From Cinnamomum chago (taxonomy: Eukaryota; Streptophyta; Magnoliopsida; Laurales; Lauraceae), in NCBI GenBank assembly GCA_038049695.1, contig CP142455.1, forward strand, positions 29,549,501-29,613,500: DNA of 64,000 nt, written 5' to 3'. The translations under genes were made by a program, and so were the position numbers. How positions within the stretch are numbered: the first letter of the stretch is position 1; each line of letters begins with the position of its first letter. Under the pieces are notes generated by a model, which did not search any database, was not told the origin of the DNA, and worked only from the letters and a program-made list of their open reading frames with translations. Shown here piece after piece: positions 46,146-57,677 of this stretch.

Positions 46146-47638
46146 TGAAAGTCCTGGGATCCTAACCCTAGGGGAGGGGGGGTGAACAGGGTGTGCTACA
46201 ATATGTGACAAATTTTAACCAATTTTAACTTCTTAAAAATAAACTGGTCACAAGTGATGATAAACAAACAAAATGCAGAAGCTAAAAAGAATCACCACAA
46301 CGCATTCACCACCACACAATGATTTATAGTGGTTCGGCCTCAATGCCTACATCCACTACCGGCTTGTGATCTAATCACCCCACCGGATTTCCACTATCTA
46401 TGCTTTTCAATAGACTAAGCAATAACCTTTACAACGTTGTTTTTCTAGGCTAAACAACAACATTTACAAGATGCTTTTCCAAGGCTAAGCAATAACCTTT
46501 ACAAATGAGAGTTTTCTCTAAGAAGGTGTCTATACAAAAACACTCTAAGAGATACAATTTAAACTCAATGAAGTTGCCTCTTAAATAGGCTGATATGAAA
46601 GTTTGAATCAATGTACAAACATACATAACAATTAGCTAAAGTGTGTGAACAAAGTGTATGAATGTTTACTTCAATCAAATTCTAAAATGAAGCTCTTAAA
46701 TGAGTGCTTGATGCATTTTAAAATCTAAGCTCAGAAAATGATGATTGAAGTTATATGCTAATCACATGAAAGATTCAAGCAACTTGAAGAAAAGTACTAA
46801 ACAAGTTGTATGAAGATTAACTACTAAGACCACATGTGATTTAGACAAGGATGTTTGCAAAGCAATCTAATATTCCAAAGATGATAATGTGTTTGCAAAA
46901 CATCTCTTTAAAAGCTAGAAATCATGCACTTATGAAAATACAAAGAGTTAAACATGCAATGATTTTAATTGGAATGGAAATCAAAATTAACTAGTAAGAT
47001 ATACCTTTTAAAACTCAAACATTTGATTTCCAATAGCCTTCTAGCTCTCTTGGCTTATTCCACTTCTTTTGGCTTCAATGGGGTTTTAAATATTCAAAAA
47101 TCAAACCTTTAGAAAGAATGGAATGAAATGGACTTATATCCAAAAAACAGTCCAACGGCTAGTTGGCCCGGTTGACCCCATGACCCCCGGGTCGACCTGG
47201 GCCTGGCTCGGTCGACCGGGTACACTGGCTGTTTTCCCAGCAGTCAGTTGGGCCGGTCGACCGGGCACAGGGGTCGGTCGACCGACCAAACTGGCCGGGG
47301 ACGAGTTCCTGCAGAGTTTTCAAAAATCCAAAGAAGAAACTTGGAACTCAAGGCCAATGTGATTAAGCATAATAAAATGATTCTAAAAATGGAGAATGTA
47401 TGCAAATCACAAACCTAAATTCTTAATTTGATTTTCCAAAATAATGAATGAAGAAATAGGTTTTCAAATGAGTATTAGGATTCTAAAAACATGCATGAAT
47501 AAATCATTTGAAAAACATATGTAAATGCAAGTTAGAATCTCAGATTCCAAAGTCAAAACTCAGAGCCTGAGTGTGTGATCATTTGACAGTGAAGGTGAAT
47601 GTGCATCCATCAAAATTGCAACAAACAAGAACCTAACA
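46146..47638 (-). repeat. SIRE-like 5' LTR
   Basis: 1493 bp, mate of 40064-41659. The GGTCGACC palindrome cluster is at 47165-47285. Confidence 0.88.
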
Positions 47639-47647
47639 AAAGGCACC

Positions 47648-47659
47648 TCTATATATAAT
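47648..47659 (-). promoter_or_regulatory. TATA box of the Ty3 antisense gene
   Basis: Minus-strand ATTATATATAGA, about 10 bp from the copia insertion point. Before the insertion it would have stood just upstream of the CT-rich leader now at 40063, the normal TATA-to-start spacing. Inference. Confidence 0.5.
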
Positions 47660-48424
47660 GGAAAAAGATGCGCTGTCTCGAATTCCGAGGACGCAAGTGC
47701 AGAACATCGTTTCAAGTACCGTCACTACAAGAAATTTGGGGTTTAAGGACGACACAAATTTGTCCCAAAATGTACATATTTCGTCACCGAAACTAATTAA
47801 GACAAAATTTTCGTCACCCGTTTTATTACCAAAGCCTTGTCGCTAAAAGGTATTGGAGACGGAAAAAAAATTCGTCATTGAAAAAGATAAATTTGTGACG
47901 ATTTTTTTTTGTCTCCAATACACTCTGTTGGAAACATACTTGTAAGTAATTTTTTTCGTCACCAATGCACTCTGTTGGAAACATACCTGTAAGTAATTAG
48001 TGACAAAATATTTTGTCATTAAAGGAAGAAATTAGAGACAAAAATATTTTGTCATAAATATAAGAAATAGAGACGAAATAATTTTGTCGCGTTTAATATA
48101 AAGAATGTTGCAACCCTACCCAACTCAAAGACTTCCCAAGAGGCCACCCATCCTAGTACTGCTCTCGCCCGAGCACACTTAACTTCGGAGTTCTTACGAT
48201 TTCCGGGACCGCACGATTATAGAAGGCCTCATGCTAAGTTAATACGGGATTTGACTTATAAGCCCAAGGTCAGGACTTGGATATTTCCGCTGCGGGCTAA
48301 CGGAGACTCACCGTTTGAAGCCCGTAGTTGACACGCTCCGCCCCGTGGTTAAGGGTACTACCCGGACCAAGATCTCACATTCTCCCCCACTAGAAATAGA
48401 GCCGTCCTCGGCTCTGATACCAAC

Positions 48425-48735
48425 TGTTACAGCCCCGCCCAACTCAGCATGAAATTTTTCGCTTTGGGGCACATGCAAGCGCGAGGACTTCCCAAGAAGT
48501 CACCCATCCCAGTACTACTCTCGCCCGAGCACGCTTAACTTCGGAGTTCTTACGATTTCCGGGGCCGAACGGTTTTAAAAAGCCTCATGCTAAGTTAATA
48601 CGGGGTTTGACTTATAAGCCCAAGGTCAGGACTTGGATATTTCCGATGCGGGCTAACGAAGACTCACCGTTTGAAGCTCGTGGTTGACACGCTACGCCCT
48701 GTGGTTAAGGGTACCGCCTAGACCAAGATCTCACA
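48425..48735 (-). repeat. Cassandra LTR, middle copy
   Basis: 311 bp; 5S rRNA-like segment at about 48482-48555 (GTCACCCATCCCAGTACTAC on the + strand). Confidence 0.85.
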
Positions 48736-48780
48736 TTCTCCCCCATTAGAAATAGAGTCGTCTTCGGCTCTGATACCAAT

Positions 48781-49090
48781 TGTCACAGCCCCGCCCAACT
48801 CAACATGAAATTGTCCGATTTGGCCCACGTGCACGCGCGAGGACTTCCCAGGAGGTCACCCATCCTAGTAGTGCTCCCGCCCGAGCAGCTTAACTTCGGA
48901 ATTCTTACGATTTCCGGGGCCCCAAGGTTTTAAAAAGCCTCATGCTAAGTTAATACGGGGTTTGACTCATAAGCCCAAGGTAAGGACTTGAATATTTCCG
49001 ATGCGGGCTAACGGAGACTCACCGTTTGAAGCCCGTGGTTGACACGCTAGGCCCCGTGGTTAAGGGTACCGCCCGGACCAAGTTCTCACA
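48781..49090 (-). repeat. Cassandra LTR, outer copy
   Basis: 310 bp; 5S-like segment about 48838-48910. Its far border (TTCTCACA|GTAGCAG) matches the junction at 199 in copy 1. Confidence 0.85.
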
Positions 49091-49610
49091 GTAGCAGAGA
49101 CTAAGAGAGGTAGGTGTACCTGGCGGTGGCGGACTCCTGGATGGAGGATGATGGGCGCAGATGATGGTGATTGGTGATGGTGGTTGCCTCTAGGAGTTCT
49201 AGGCGAGAGAGACTGAGAGAAGTAGAGATGAGAGGGATTACTGATCAGGGATGGGTCTGCACTACGTGTGTTGGTGGAGGGTGATGATGATTGATGGAGG
49301 CCAATGGGCCATGGGGCTGCTGCCTGAGACGATGGGTGGGAGATGTTGGAAAAGGGTTTTGGAAAATGGGGAAAAGGGTTATTCTCTCCTCTTCTGGAAA
49401 AGGATTTTGGAAAAGGGGGAAAAGGGTTTTGGAAAAGAGAGACCGGGATAGATGGAGGGACAAAAGGGGAAATGAGTTTTGGAAAAGGGGCGTTGGATTG
49501 GGGTGAGGGGGATGGACGTTAGGGCCTGGGGGGGGGGCATTTTAGTCATTTTAAAGGCTTTTCCAAAGCAATACTTGTAAGAGAGGAATATGCTCAAGTG
49601 CGAATAAAAT
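49091..49610. other. Unique GC-rich interior of CACTA copy 2
   Basis: Homologous to bases 1-198 over its first part. Further on it has a GGAAAAGGG-type repetitive stretch (49330-49500). No gene recognised. Confidence 0.5.
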
Positions 49611-50410
49611 TGGCACCACCGCAAATGAAATTGGCACCTTATTTTGTTGGCCGAAATATTTTCGTCTTCCATAACTTATCCTTATTAGTGACGAATTACG
49701 TTCGTCACAAAAATAAACTATATTTTGTGACAAAAATGTTCGTCTCTAATGAGCTAAAATAATTCGCACCAACGCAAATGAAATTAGTGTCTTATTTTGG
49801 TGACCAAATATTTTCATCTTTCATAACTTATCCTTAATAGTGACGAATTATGTTCGTCACAAATACAAATTATATTTTGTGACAAAAATGTTCGTCTCCA
49901 ATGAGCTAAAATAATTCGCGCCAAAGCAAATGAAATTGGCGCCTTATTTTGGTGACGAAATATGTTCGTTTTCCATAACTTATCCTTATTGGCGACGAAT
50001 TACGTTCGTCGCAAAAAAAATTATATTTTGTGACAAAAATGTTCGTCTCTAATGAGCTAAAATAATTCGCGCCAATGCAAATGAAATTGATGCCTTATTT
50101 TAGTGACCAAATATTTTCGTCTTCCATAACTTATCCTTATTGGTGACGAATTACGTTCGTCGCAAAAACAAATTATATTTTGTGACAAAAATGTTCGTCT
50201 CTAATGAGCTAAAATAATTCGCGCCAAAGCAAATGAAATTGGTGCCTTATTTTGGTGACGAAATATGTTTGTCTTCCATAACTTATCCTTATTGGTGACG
50301 AATTACGTTCGTCGCAAAAAAAAAATATATTTTCTGACAAAAATGTTCGTCTTCAATGAGCTAAAATAATTGGCGCCAACGCAAATGAAGTTGGCGCCTT
50401 ATTTTTGCAG
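49611..50410. repeat. ~152-bp tandem repeat in CACTA copy 2, five copies
   Basis: The marker ATAACTTATCC recurs at about 49671, 49823, 49975, 50126 and 50277. Each unit holds inverted GACGAAATAT and ATGTTCGTC motifs, so it is a tandem array of subterminal binding-site units. Confidence 0.88.
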
Positions 50411-50560
50411 ACGAAATTTTGTTTTCGTCTCCTATACTTTTGAAAAAAATGAAAACAAACGATAAAATTTATATTTCGTCCTCTTTGGGTGTTCTTTTAA
50501 GACATAAAAAAATTTCGTCATCAAATTTCGTCACGACAGCCTAGATTTCTTGTAGTGCGT

Positions 50561-50818
50561 GCACGTCTCTTTGAAACGATTGGACGACCAACCAGGCGGT
50601 GACACGTGATGCCGCCGGTGTGTCTTCTACATCGATTGAGGTGCGCCATTAATTGTCTCAGGCAGATGAAGCGACATCGTGATAGGCATCAGATGTCATC
50701 AACTGACACCGAGATGAAATATAGTATGAGCTTCAAACCTAATGTCCTCACATCATGATGCTTAGCTTCCGACCTCAAAGAATTAGGGAACTCTAAGAAG
50801 TCAGAAGCTAGGGGCAAT
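50561..50818 (+). other. Ty3 spacer before 3' LTR
   Basis: Remaining spacer of the Ty3 element, ending in a short purine-rich AGCTAGGGGCAAT before the 3' LTR. Confidence 0.55.
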
Positions 50819-51596
50819 TGTGTAGGACATTTTGAAGATACCGAGATTGTCCTAGTTTCGGTAAAAGTACTAGCTAGGCATGTCTTGGTCTCGGTTTTAT
50901 GCATCTCAGCAATAGTGCCAGAATGCTTTCATATTAAGGTCATACCTGACCTCGGTACCATCTTTAGTTCGGTTCGATTAACAGAGACGAGCATTGACTC
51001 TTAATCAGTTACAACTGTACCTCTATAAAGACTCAACCACGTTACAGAACGTATTGAGAGACAAGGACATGCATCGGATAGAGATAAGAATTAACCTTAT
51101 TCGGTGGATACGTCCATAATCTCTGAAAAAACGGGATCTACAACTTCCAAGAAATCAAGGGTAAGGTCCGATGGAACTCTACCTCCAAGAAATCAAGGTA
51201 AGGTCCGATGGGACTCTACCACTAAGAAATCAGGGTAAGTTCCGATGGGACTCTACCTCTAAGAAATCAGGGTAAGGTCCGATGAGACTCTACCACTAAG
51301 AAATCAAGGTAAGGTCCGATGAGACTCTACCTTCGAAAACCAAGACAAGAGTCATAGGACTCCCGACCTATATATACAAAAAGCTAATCCAGAAGAGGTA
51401 CGCAGACGTACACCCAAAATTCTGTTTCTCTCTCCTACCCTTTGTTGAGTTACTGAACTAGCTTAGGCATCGGAGTGCCTTACACCGAGAGCGGCCAGGG
51501 TCTCTGTTCTATGCTCTTTTCTTCCATTTCAGGTTTCTAGCATTCGATTTTTCTCAAGAAGCTTTACATCCATCCGTAATTATTTAGGCACGCACA
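50819..51596 (+). repeat. Ty3/Tat 3' LTR
   Basis: 778 bp mate of 23874-24596; five copies of the 37-bp repeat at about 51149-51335 instead of three explain most of the extra length. Confidence 0.88.
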
Positions 51597-52198
51597 CTCA
51601 CATACACGCAAGTCTTAGAACATGCTCAATCAGATAATGCACAAACTCTGCAATCAGTTCTTCGGTGGTGAAGCTATCTTTGGAATGTATGGAACCAGAT
51701 ATCCAAACAATGCAAACATTTGTCTACTTATTGTGAGCGCAGGCTGTGACATCTCCAGTAATCATACTACAGACCAGTGAGAGGATAATATACAAATAGC
51801 CTGAACCTAAACTAAATTAATGGGGAATGACTCAGCGAACTTTAAACTATTCTTTGAATGTTCGGACTTGGACATGAAATCAAAACGATAGAGATGCCAT
51901 TTATAAAATGATTTTCAAATTATTTTTATTTGACATATGAATACTATATCTCACTTTTTAATACAATCATGAATCATGTAACACTTTTTTTAACATGCAT
52001 CGTGCACGGATTCAAATGTAGAGATAATTCAGACCATTCAAGATGAATGTCATCCTTCCTAATCATATATCCTTAAGTGCCTTTTCACACGTTTTGGTTT
52101 ATTTTATATTTATTTAGTTTGGCTTAGGCTTTTGTTAGTGGCCAATGTACTAAAAGTTATTGTTTTTACTTTTGTCAAACTTTAACATTATTAAAAGG
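51597..52198. other. No recognised feature
   Basis: Right flank of the Ty3 element; AT-rich, no supported gene. Confidence 0.5.
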
Positions 52199-54897
52199 AG
52201 GCGGTCCTGTAAGGACTGTCCTCTCCTTCTCATGTAAGGACTCATCCATGCCGTCAAAGTGCGGTATCATCCAATGCCCCTCGTAGACCGTATTTAATAC
52301 ATGGAGGGAAACCAATAGAAAAGAAAATTTTCACCCAGATCAAAAGAGGGTTTGGAATATGTCAACTTCATCTCAGCCACGTTCTCCCCACCTTCACCAC
52401 GCCCTCCCCATTGCGATGTCATCCTCCTCCAATCCAAATCAAACCAACTTTGACGATCGACACAGGGAAAAGAGGTTCTCCTCCATGAAAACCTCCTCAT
52501 GTTTGGAGCTGGGAGTTAGTATTAGGGCCGGGTGTGGTGGGGGAATCGGGTTGGGACTTTGGTGAGTGGATTTGGGTGCAGAACCATCTCAATCTATTGT
52601 TGGTGGTGGGCATGGGTTTTGACATTGGACTTGGATTTGGGTACAGCCGAAGCGGGGCTTGGGTTTTGGGGTCAGTGATTTGGGAGATTCCCTTTTCAAT
52701 CCAAGAAGAAGAAAAATATCTAATGTTAGTAGATCGGTTGTTATACACCTTCTTGAAACTTTTGCTTTCACTTCTTTTTCTTCTATTTTTCAGTCAAATG
52801 AATGCAACTCCTTCCAAGACATGCTGTGTGATATTGTTATTCAAATCCATCAATAATGTAATGGCATATTTGAGTCATATACATGATGAGGAATTCATGT
52901 GGAGTGTTACTTTTTTCCTTGCAAGACATCATTCCCAACTCTTCTTATAATGATCTTCTTCCAGTCAAATTCTACAAACTCAGGCTCATCTAAAACAAAC
53001 TACTGATTTGGATTAGGGGCTGAACATGTATGGCTGTTTGACAGTCTTGACTCTTGAGTGTAGACCAACTATTTGAAATAGGGACTGTTTGAATTAATTA
53101 ATCAAATAACTAGATTAAAAATTGAAAAACCAACAAGATTATATATGTGGAGCCCGATTGAGGTAACGGTTTGTATGTTTGGGGCACCGCAGGCTACCCT
53201 TTCTTCCAATGTAGCGGGGACCCATGGATGAATGAAAGAATATTCAAGTGCTGAAAATGAATAAATGTGCAAGTGTTTCAAAATGTCAAGGCTACAGGTT
53301 AAGTTTGTTTCTTAATTTGGGTGCATGGTTGAGAAATCACTCAGGAAAAAATAAAATCTCATGAGCAAATTGACTGCAGAAACTTAAACGATTATATACT
53401 TCTCTATAAAAGTCTTCGTTGCTCATGCTCTGTACTAGCAAAGAAAGTCTTCCATGTCATGTGCTATAGGGATATCTTGAAAATGCAATAACTTATTAAT
53501 TTAATTTCCATTCAATAACCATTTAAAGATACACCAACCATTCCGTCACGTTTCCATTAAAAAACACTTCAACCTTTTGATTGAGAAATACACAATCCAA
53601 TTAGAGCAACTTGAAGTAAATCAAATTACATTAATTCAATACATAACTGAATACAGCGAGTCCAAGCAAATAAAATTACATCAATCCAATTCATATATGA
53701 ATACAACATTAACCCATATTCAACAGTCAACCGAAACTCAATCTAAACAACCGTGTACGTTGAAAATCACACTTGGTTTTATCCATCGTCGATCATTCAC
53801 ATTCAACACGAACTGAATATTTAACATCAATTATCCCATTATAAGATCAACATCAACATCAAGTTGGCTTCACCATCAAGTTCAAAATTCAACATCAACA
53901 TGGCTTAACCATCATGCTTTTAGTGACTCACTGGGTCTGCACAACATAAAGTTAATTAGGGCTTTAGGGGATTAGAGATTGGATTTGGGTTTAAGGCTTT
54001 CGGGTTCATGATTAGGGGGTTTTGGAGGTAAAGGGTTTGTGTTCGGTTATGGTCGGCTAAGCGAGAGAGGGTGAGGGATGGAGAGAGGAAAAGGGAGAAA
54101 GTGAAAAAAAAATAGAAGAAGGTGAAGGAACTAATATTAAAACAAATTAAAAAAGGAGAAGGAACTAATGTTCCCTTGTACATGGCCTTTGATATGTCAT
54201 GGCCTTTGATATGTCTTCTCTGCTCCTTCTCAGAACTCATATTTGAATGAAGAAACCCTAGACACTTTCATTTGGGCGAGAGATCTGATTTAATGACCAA
54301 AACCCCAAATATGACCGAGAGAAAGAGAGAAATAAAGAAGAGGGCCTGTTTTTTTTTTTTTTTTTTTTTTTGTTCCAATGATTGCTGAGCAGAGAGAGAT
54401 GTGGAAAAGTGGGAAAGTGCATTTCGTTCAATCGATTTGGGCTTTTTTTTAAAGCGTTGGATTGGAATTGTCAGGCCAGTGATTTGCGGTGGGAGAGAGG
54501 AAGGTGAAACGGAAGGGCAGAAGGAGAGATGGCTGAGATCGTGCAGATGGGTTTCCTCAGGCACTATGTCCAGGAGAGTTACAACTGAGATCGCGCGGCC
54601 GATGCACTTCTCCCTGTTTTGATCGTCAAAGTTTATTTGCTTTGGATTGGAGGAGGACGACATCGCAATGGGGCGTGGTGAAGAGGACGCAACCAGTGGA
54701 TGTATTCAAATTTCGAAACCCACTTTTTATCTGGGCGAAAATTTTCTTTTCATTTTGGTTTCCCTCCATGTATTAGATATGGTCTACGAGGGACGTTGGA
54801 TGAGACCTACACTCTGACGGCGTGGATGAGTCCTTACATGAGAAGGAGAGGAAGGACTGCCTCTCTTTTAAATAAAATTGAAACAACCATTGTCAAA
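52199..54897. mobile_element. MULE-like element with long terminal inverted repeats
   Basis: 52199-52480 and 54592-54897 are inverted copies of each other (for example TCCTTCTCATGTAAGGACTC and TACATGGAGGGAAACCAA on the + strand at left, and their complements at right). The outer borders are fuzzy and no 9-bp duplication was fixed. Each arm holds the start of the same ORF (MSSSSNPNQTNFDD at left, MSSSSNPKQINFDD at right). No transposase was seen. Long arms of this kind are typical of Mutator-like elements. Confidence 0.65.
54268..54663 (-). pseudogene. Exon-like ORF in right arm of MULE-like element (unknown)
   Basis: Starts MSSSSNPKQINFDDQNREK and goes on to ISVVTLLDIVPEETHLHDL before low-complexity sequence. 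The first 20 residues are repeated in the left arm from about 52418. Possibly a captured first exon; family not recognised. Confidence 0.3.
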
Positions 54898-55097
54898 ACT
54901 TACCCAACTCATATTGGTAACGCCGTATAATTAAGGGATAGGTTTGGTATCACAGGACAAATAATCCCTTAGTGTAAAAGATATCAACAATATTTGGGCA
55001 TAATCATGATGTTAATAATAAAAGTCAACAATATTTTTCCCGACTTCTTTCATAAACCAATACACAATCTTGCCAAGAAATTGTTTAGGCAAGAACT
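54898..55097. other. Gap between MULE-like element and CslE 3' end
   Basis: AT-rich; includes the likely CslE 3' UTR on the minus strand. Confidence 0.5.
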
Positions 55098-55640
55098 TTA
55101 ATGCATGGGTATTATAGAAGCCAATACTGCCAAAGCAGTAGATGTAAATGCTAGAGATGGGGGCATGCGACCCTCGTCTTTCCTCAAAAACAGGCCTTCA
55201 TAGATTGGAAAATTGATCAAAACCCATAACCCACATTGAGCAAACTGCAAGACAAATGATTCAACTCCAACTCCATCATCCATGACCACCCTCTTGATTG
55301 CACCACCCAAGCAAAGTAAATTAATCATTGCAAGTGTGGCTAAGATGGTGAACATGGGTGAAGTGGTCCCAAACTCCATGATCTCTTGATCATACCTCTT
55401 CGAGAGCTCGTCATCGGCTATTTTCACTGTGATCGCGAATGCTGACTTGGTGATCCCTAGTAGGTTGAGGGCGCAATCAATGGTACCAAAGAGGTAGGCC
55501 GACGTCTTTCTGTACAGCCAGATCCTTTGGTCGTTCCACCAAGCCTTAAGTGTCTCTCCATGCCAAAGGTGTTCTGCTAGGCTGCAAGTGCATTTGGCTA
55601 TGATAACATAGCAGAAGGGTATGAACCATGGGTTTGTTAT
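55098..55640 (-). CDS. CSLE: CslE exon 8 (C terminus)
   Basis: 180 codons and [42 protein letters not shown] and [20 protein letters not shown] are CslE-typical; it holds the last membrane helices and ends [12 protein letters not shown]. Confidence 0.93.
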   Translation of the reverse strand: MTNPWFIPFCYVIIAKCTCSLAEHLWHGETLKAWWNDQRIWLYRKTSAYLFGTIDCALNLLGITKSAFAITVKIADDELSKRYDQEIMEFGTTSPMFTILATLAMINLLCLGGAIKRVVMDDGVGVESFVLQFAQCGLWVLINFPIYEGLFLRKDEGRMPPSLAFTSTALAVLASIIPMH

Positions 55641-57205
55641 CTGCAATATATGAAACGATGGTTGCAGTATTAACAGCAAGGCCCAGTTATTTTAGATAGA
55701 ATACATAGAACTGAATTTACAGGAATTCATAGTCAAATAAATTACATTTAGATGGGACCTAACTATCCTAGGATTTGAATTACAAGGCCTGGGCCTAGAT
55801 TATGAGTCCCACATGAAATTTGGTAGCTTCTTGACCCTTTAACAAGGGCATCAGGCATGCAACTCATTAAACAATCAATGTGTGTGCGCATCCCTCCTGC
55901 CGGAGTGATTTGATGACACTTATATATCCAACCATTGCCATTAAAATGAAATCAATATATATTTCTTACCTACGTCATGCAAATCATGGGAGAGAGGACT
56001 TATTGGGCCTACCTAGGGCACAAAAGTCAAGGGAGAGAGGAACGGAAAGATCTCAATAAGACCTACGTTTGTGCAAAATATCATCTCTATTAGATCAACT
56101 TAACTTCTAGATGATCTTTGACCCTTAATTTAATAGGTTATAAAATGCACATCACTGTTTTGGGTTTTAATTAAATTGGTCAGTAATGATGGCATGAGTA
56201 TTGAGTTTTGGCAATGTGGAAACTCAATTTTGGGTTGGGGGTTCTACCTAAAAAAAAACCAAAGAAAAAGGCAGTGGGGCTCTATATAGGTGTGCTCAAA
56301 ACATCAGCTCTTGTAGATAACTCGATCCTACATCTATGTCCCTAAGTTTAATGCTTTCCAAAGGTATCATTGCTTTTAGTTTTAATCTAAGTAACAATTG
56401 GAAGAGCGTTAGAGGGTTATGTGATCAGAGGTGGTATACAAAAATTCGTAAAAACAATAATTGGCATTTCAAATTCAACGTCAGCACAGTTGGATTGGTA
56501 TCAATTTGATATTTGAACTATTTCACCAAGGATTATAGTTTGTTAGCTTGATCATAGTTTGGCCCACAAAAACTAGCTCCCGGAATTTATGCGGGGATAG
56601 TTTTAAGGGGATTTGACATATTAATTCCCCATTAAACACTGCATCCCCAATTTCATTCATGACTAAAATTGAACTAATGTCACCAAAGGTCTACATTTTT
56701 TAAAAAGAACTTTTCTGCCCTAGCTCTCGTGATATCAAGAGATCCAAATGTAGAAAAGTTAAAAACCGCTTACATTAAAAAAAATCTTAAAATCGCTTAC
56801 ATTAAAAAAATCTAGATCGTCTTCTTATCTAAACTTGGATCCCATGATATATGTCATGAGTTTTTAAACTTTTTACATTGAAATCCAATGATGGGATCCA
56901 TGGCAGAAAAGTACAAAAATAATTGTAGACCAAAGTCGTAATATTAATTGATTTTCTGTCATGAAATTAGGGAAACATGATTTAAGGGGAATTAATATAT
57001 CAAGTTCCCTAATTTTAATACTGAAATTTTCTTATATAAAATATAAGAAGAGATTTGGTAAAGACCATGCAGTAGTAACTGAGGCTACCTAACCCAACTC
57101 ATATTTGTGTGAATCTACAATTTGGGTCTGGCATGTGCCGGCCATAGTCAGGTCTCATCTGGGGTCGGTTGAAAATTGAGTGGTGTTAAATATAGTGATC
57201 AATGA

Positions 57206-57243
<38 letters not shown>

Positions 57244-57622
57244 TACCTCAGGAAACAAGGGAATGGCATGAAGAAGGCAGAGGGGAGAAATAACAACATA
57301 ATATAGGGTGGGGAGGGCATTGAGAGCCCAAAGGTTGTAGATACAATAAGCCATTTGAAGGGGTAACTTAATCTTCCCATGCCCTTGTACGAAGGAACAA
57401 TGGCGTGAGAAAAAGACATGAAGGTGGCCCTCTACCCATCTCTTGTGTTGTACAAGTGATTGTAGCAGTGTTGTAGGAGCCAAACCCAAAAAGGCTTCTC
57501 TTGTTGGCTCAAAATAAGTGGACTTCCATCCTCTAGAGTGAATTGCTAAGCCAGTTGTCACATCTTCTACTAAACACCCATACTTCAAACCCATCTGCAA
57601 ATCCAAGTATAAGACAGAGGTA

Positions 57623-57677
<55 letters not shown>

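Larger units (their letters stand above)
40064..47638 (-). mobile_element. SIRE-like Ty1/copia element without visible pol
   Basis: LTRs 40064-41659 and 46146-47638, beginning TGAAAGTCCTGGGATCC and ending AACCTAACA on the + strand. Read on the minus strand: 5' LTR, primer site ATTGGTATCGGAGCC (46131-46145), gag-like ORFs with a CCHC zinc knuckle, a 376-codon ORF of the putative plant transposon protein family, and a purine tract AAGGGGGAGAT next to the 3' LTR. No protease, integrase, reverse transcriptase or RNase H was seen, so it would depend on a partner for movement. LTRs look about 96% alike apart from indels, so it is younger than the Ty3 element it sits in. Flanks AGATG/AAAGG do not match well. 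The gag part has few breaks. Confidence 0.88.
48106..49090 (-). mobile_element. Tandem Cassandra array in CACTA copy 2
   Basis: Minus-strand array of three LTRs: about 48106-48379 (shortened), 48425-48735 and 48781-49090, joined by 45-bp internal pieces with primer site (GCTCTGATACCAA on the + strand) and purine tract. Same layout, truncation and order as 199-1187, so both CACTA copies inherited one array. Confidence 0.87.
47723..50557. mobile_element. CACTA transposon, copy 2 (complete ends)
   Basis: Ends CACTACAAGAAATTTGG (47723) and AGATTTCTTGTAGTG (ending 50557), with exact 3-bp target duplication CGT (47720-47722, 50558-50560). From left: subterminal repeats, a Cassandra array on the minus strand, a GC-rich unique part (49091-49610), a 152-bp tandem array and the right terminus. 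2835 bp, no transposase, non-autonomous. Same family as 1-4569 in inverted orientation, but without the hAT insertion. It sits inside the Ty3 spacer. Confidence 0.93.
23874..51596 (+). mobile_element. Ty3 retrotransposon, Tat type, with nested insertions
   Basis: LTRs at 23874-24596 and 50819-51596 share TGTGT(G/A)GGACATTTT starts and TATTTAGGCACGCACA ends. Gag, protease, reverse transcriptase, RNase H and integrase follow on the + strand, the Ty3 order. After integrase there is a long spacer with an antisense gene (39821 to 37906, minus strand) of the type found in Tat-lineage elements such as Grande. Three later elements sit in the spacer (30695-37692, 40064-47638, 47723-50557); without them the element would be about 10.3 kb. 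The LTRs differ at about 18 of their first 230 bases by eye, so it is older than its inserts. Coding parts are broken at several places. No clear 5-bp target duplication. Confidence 0.9.
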
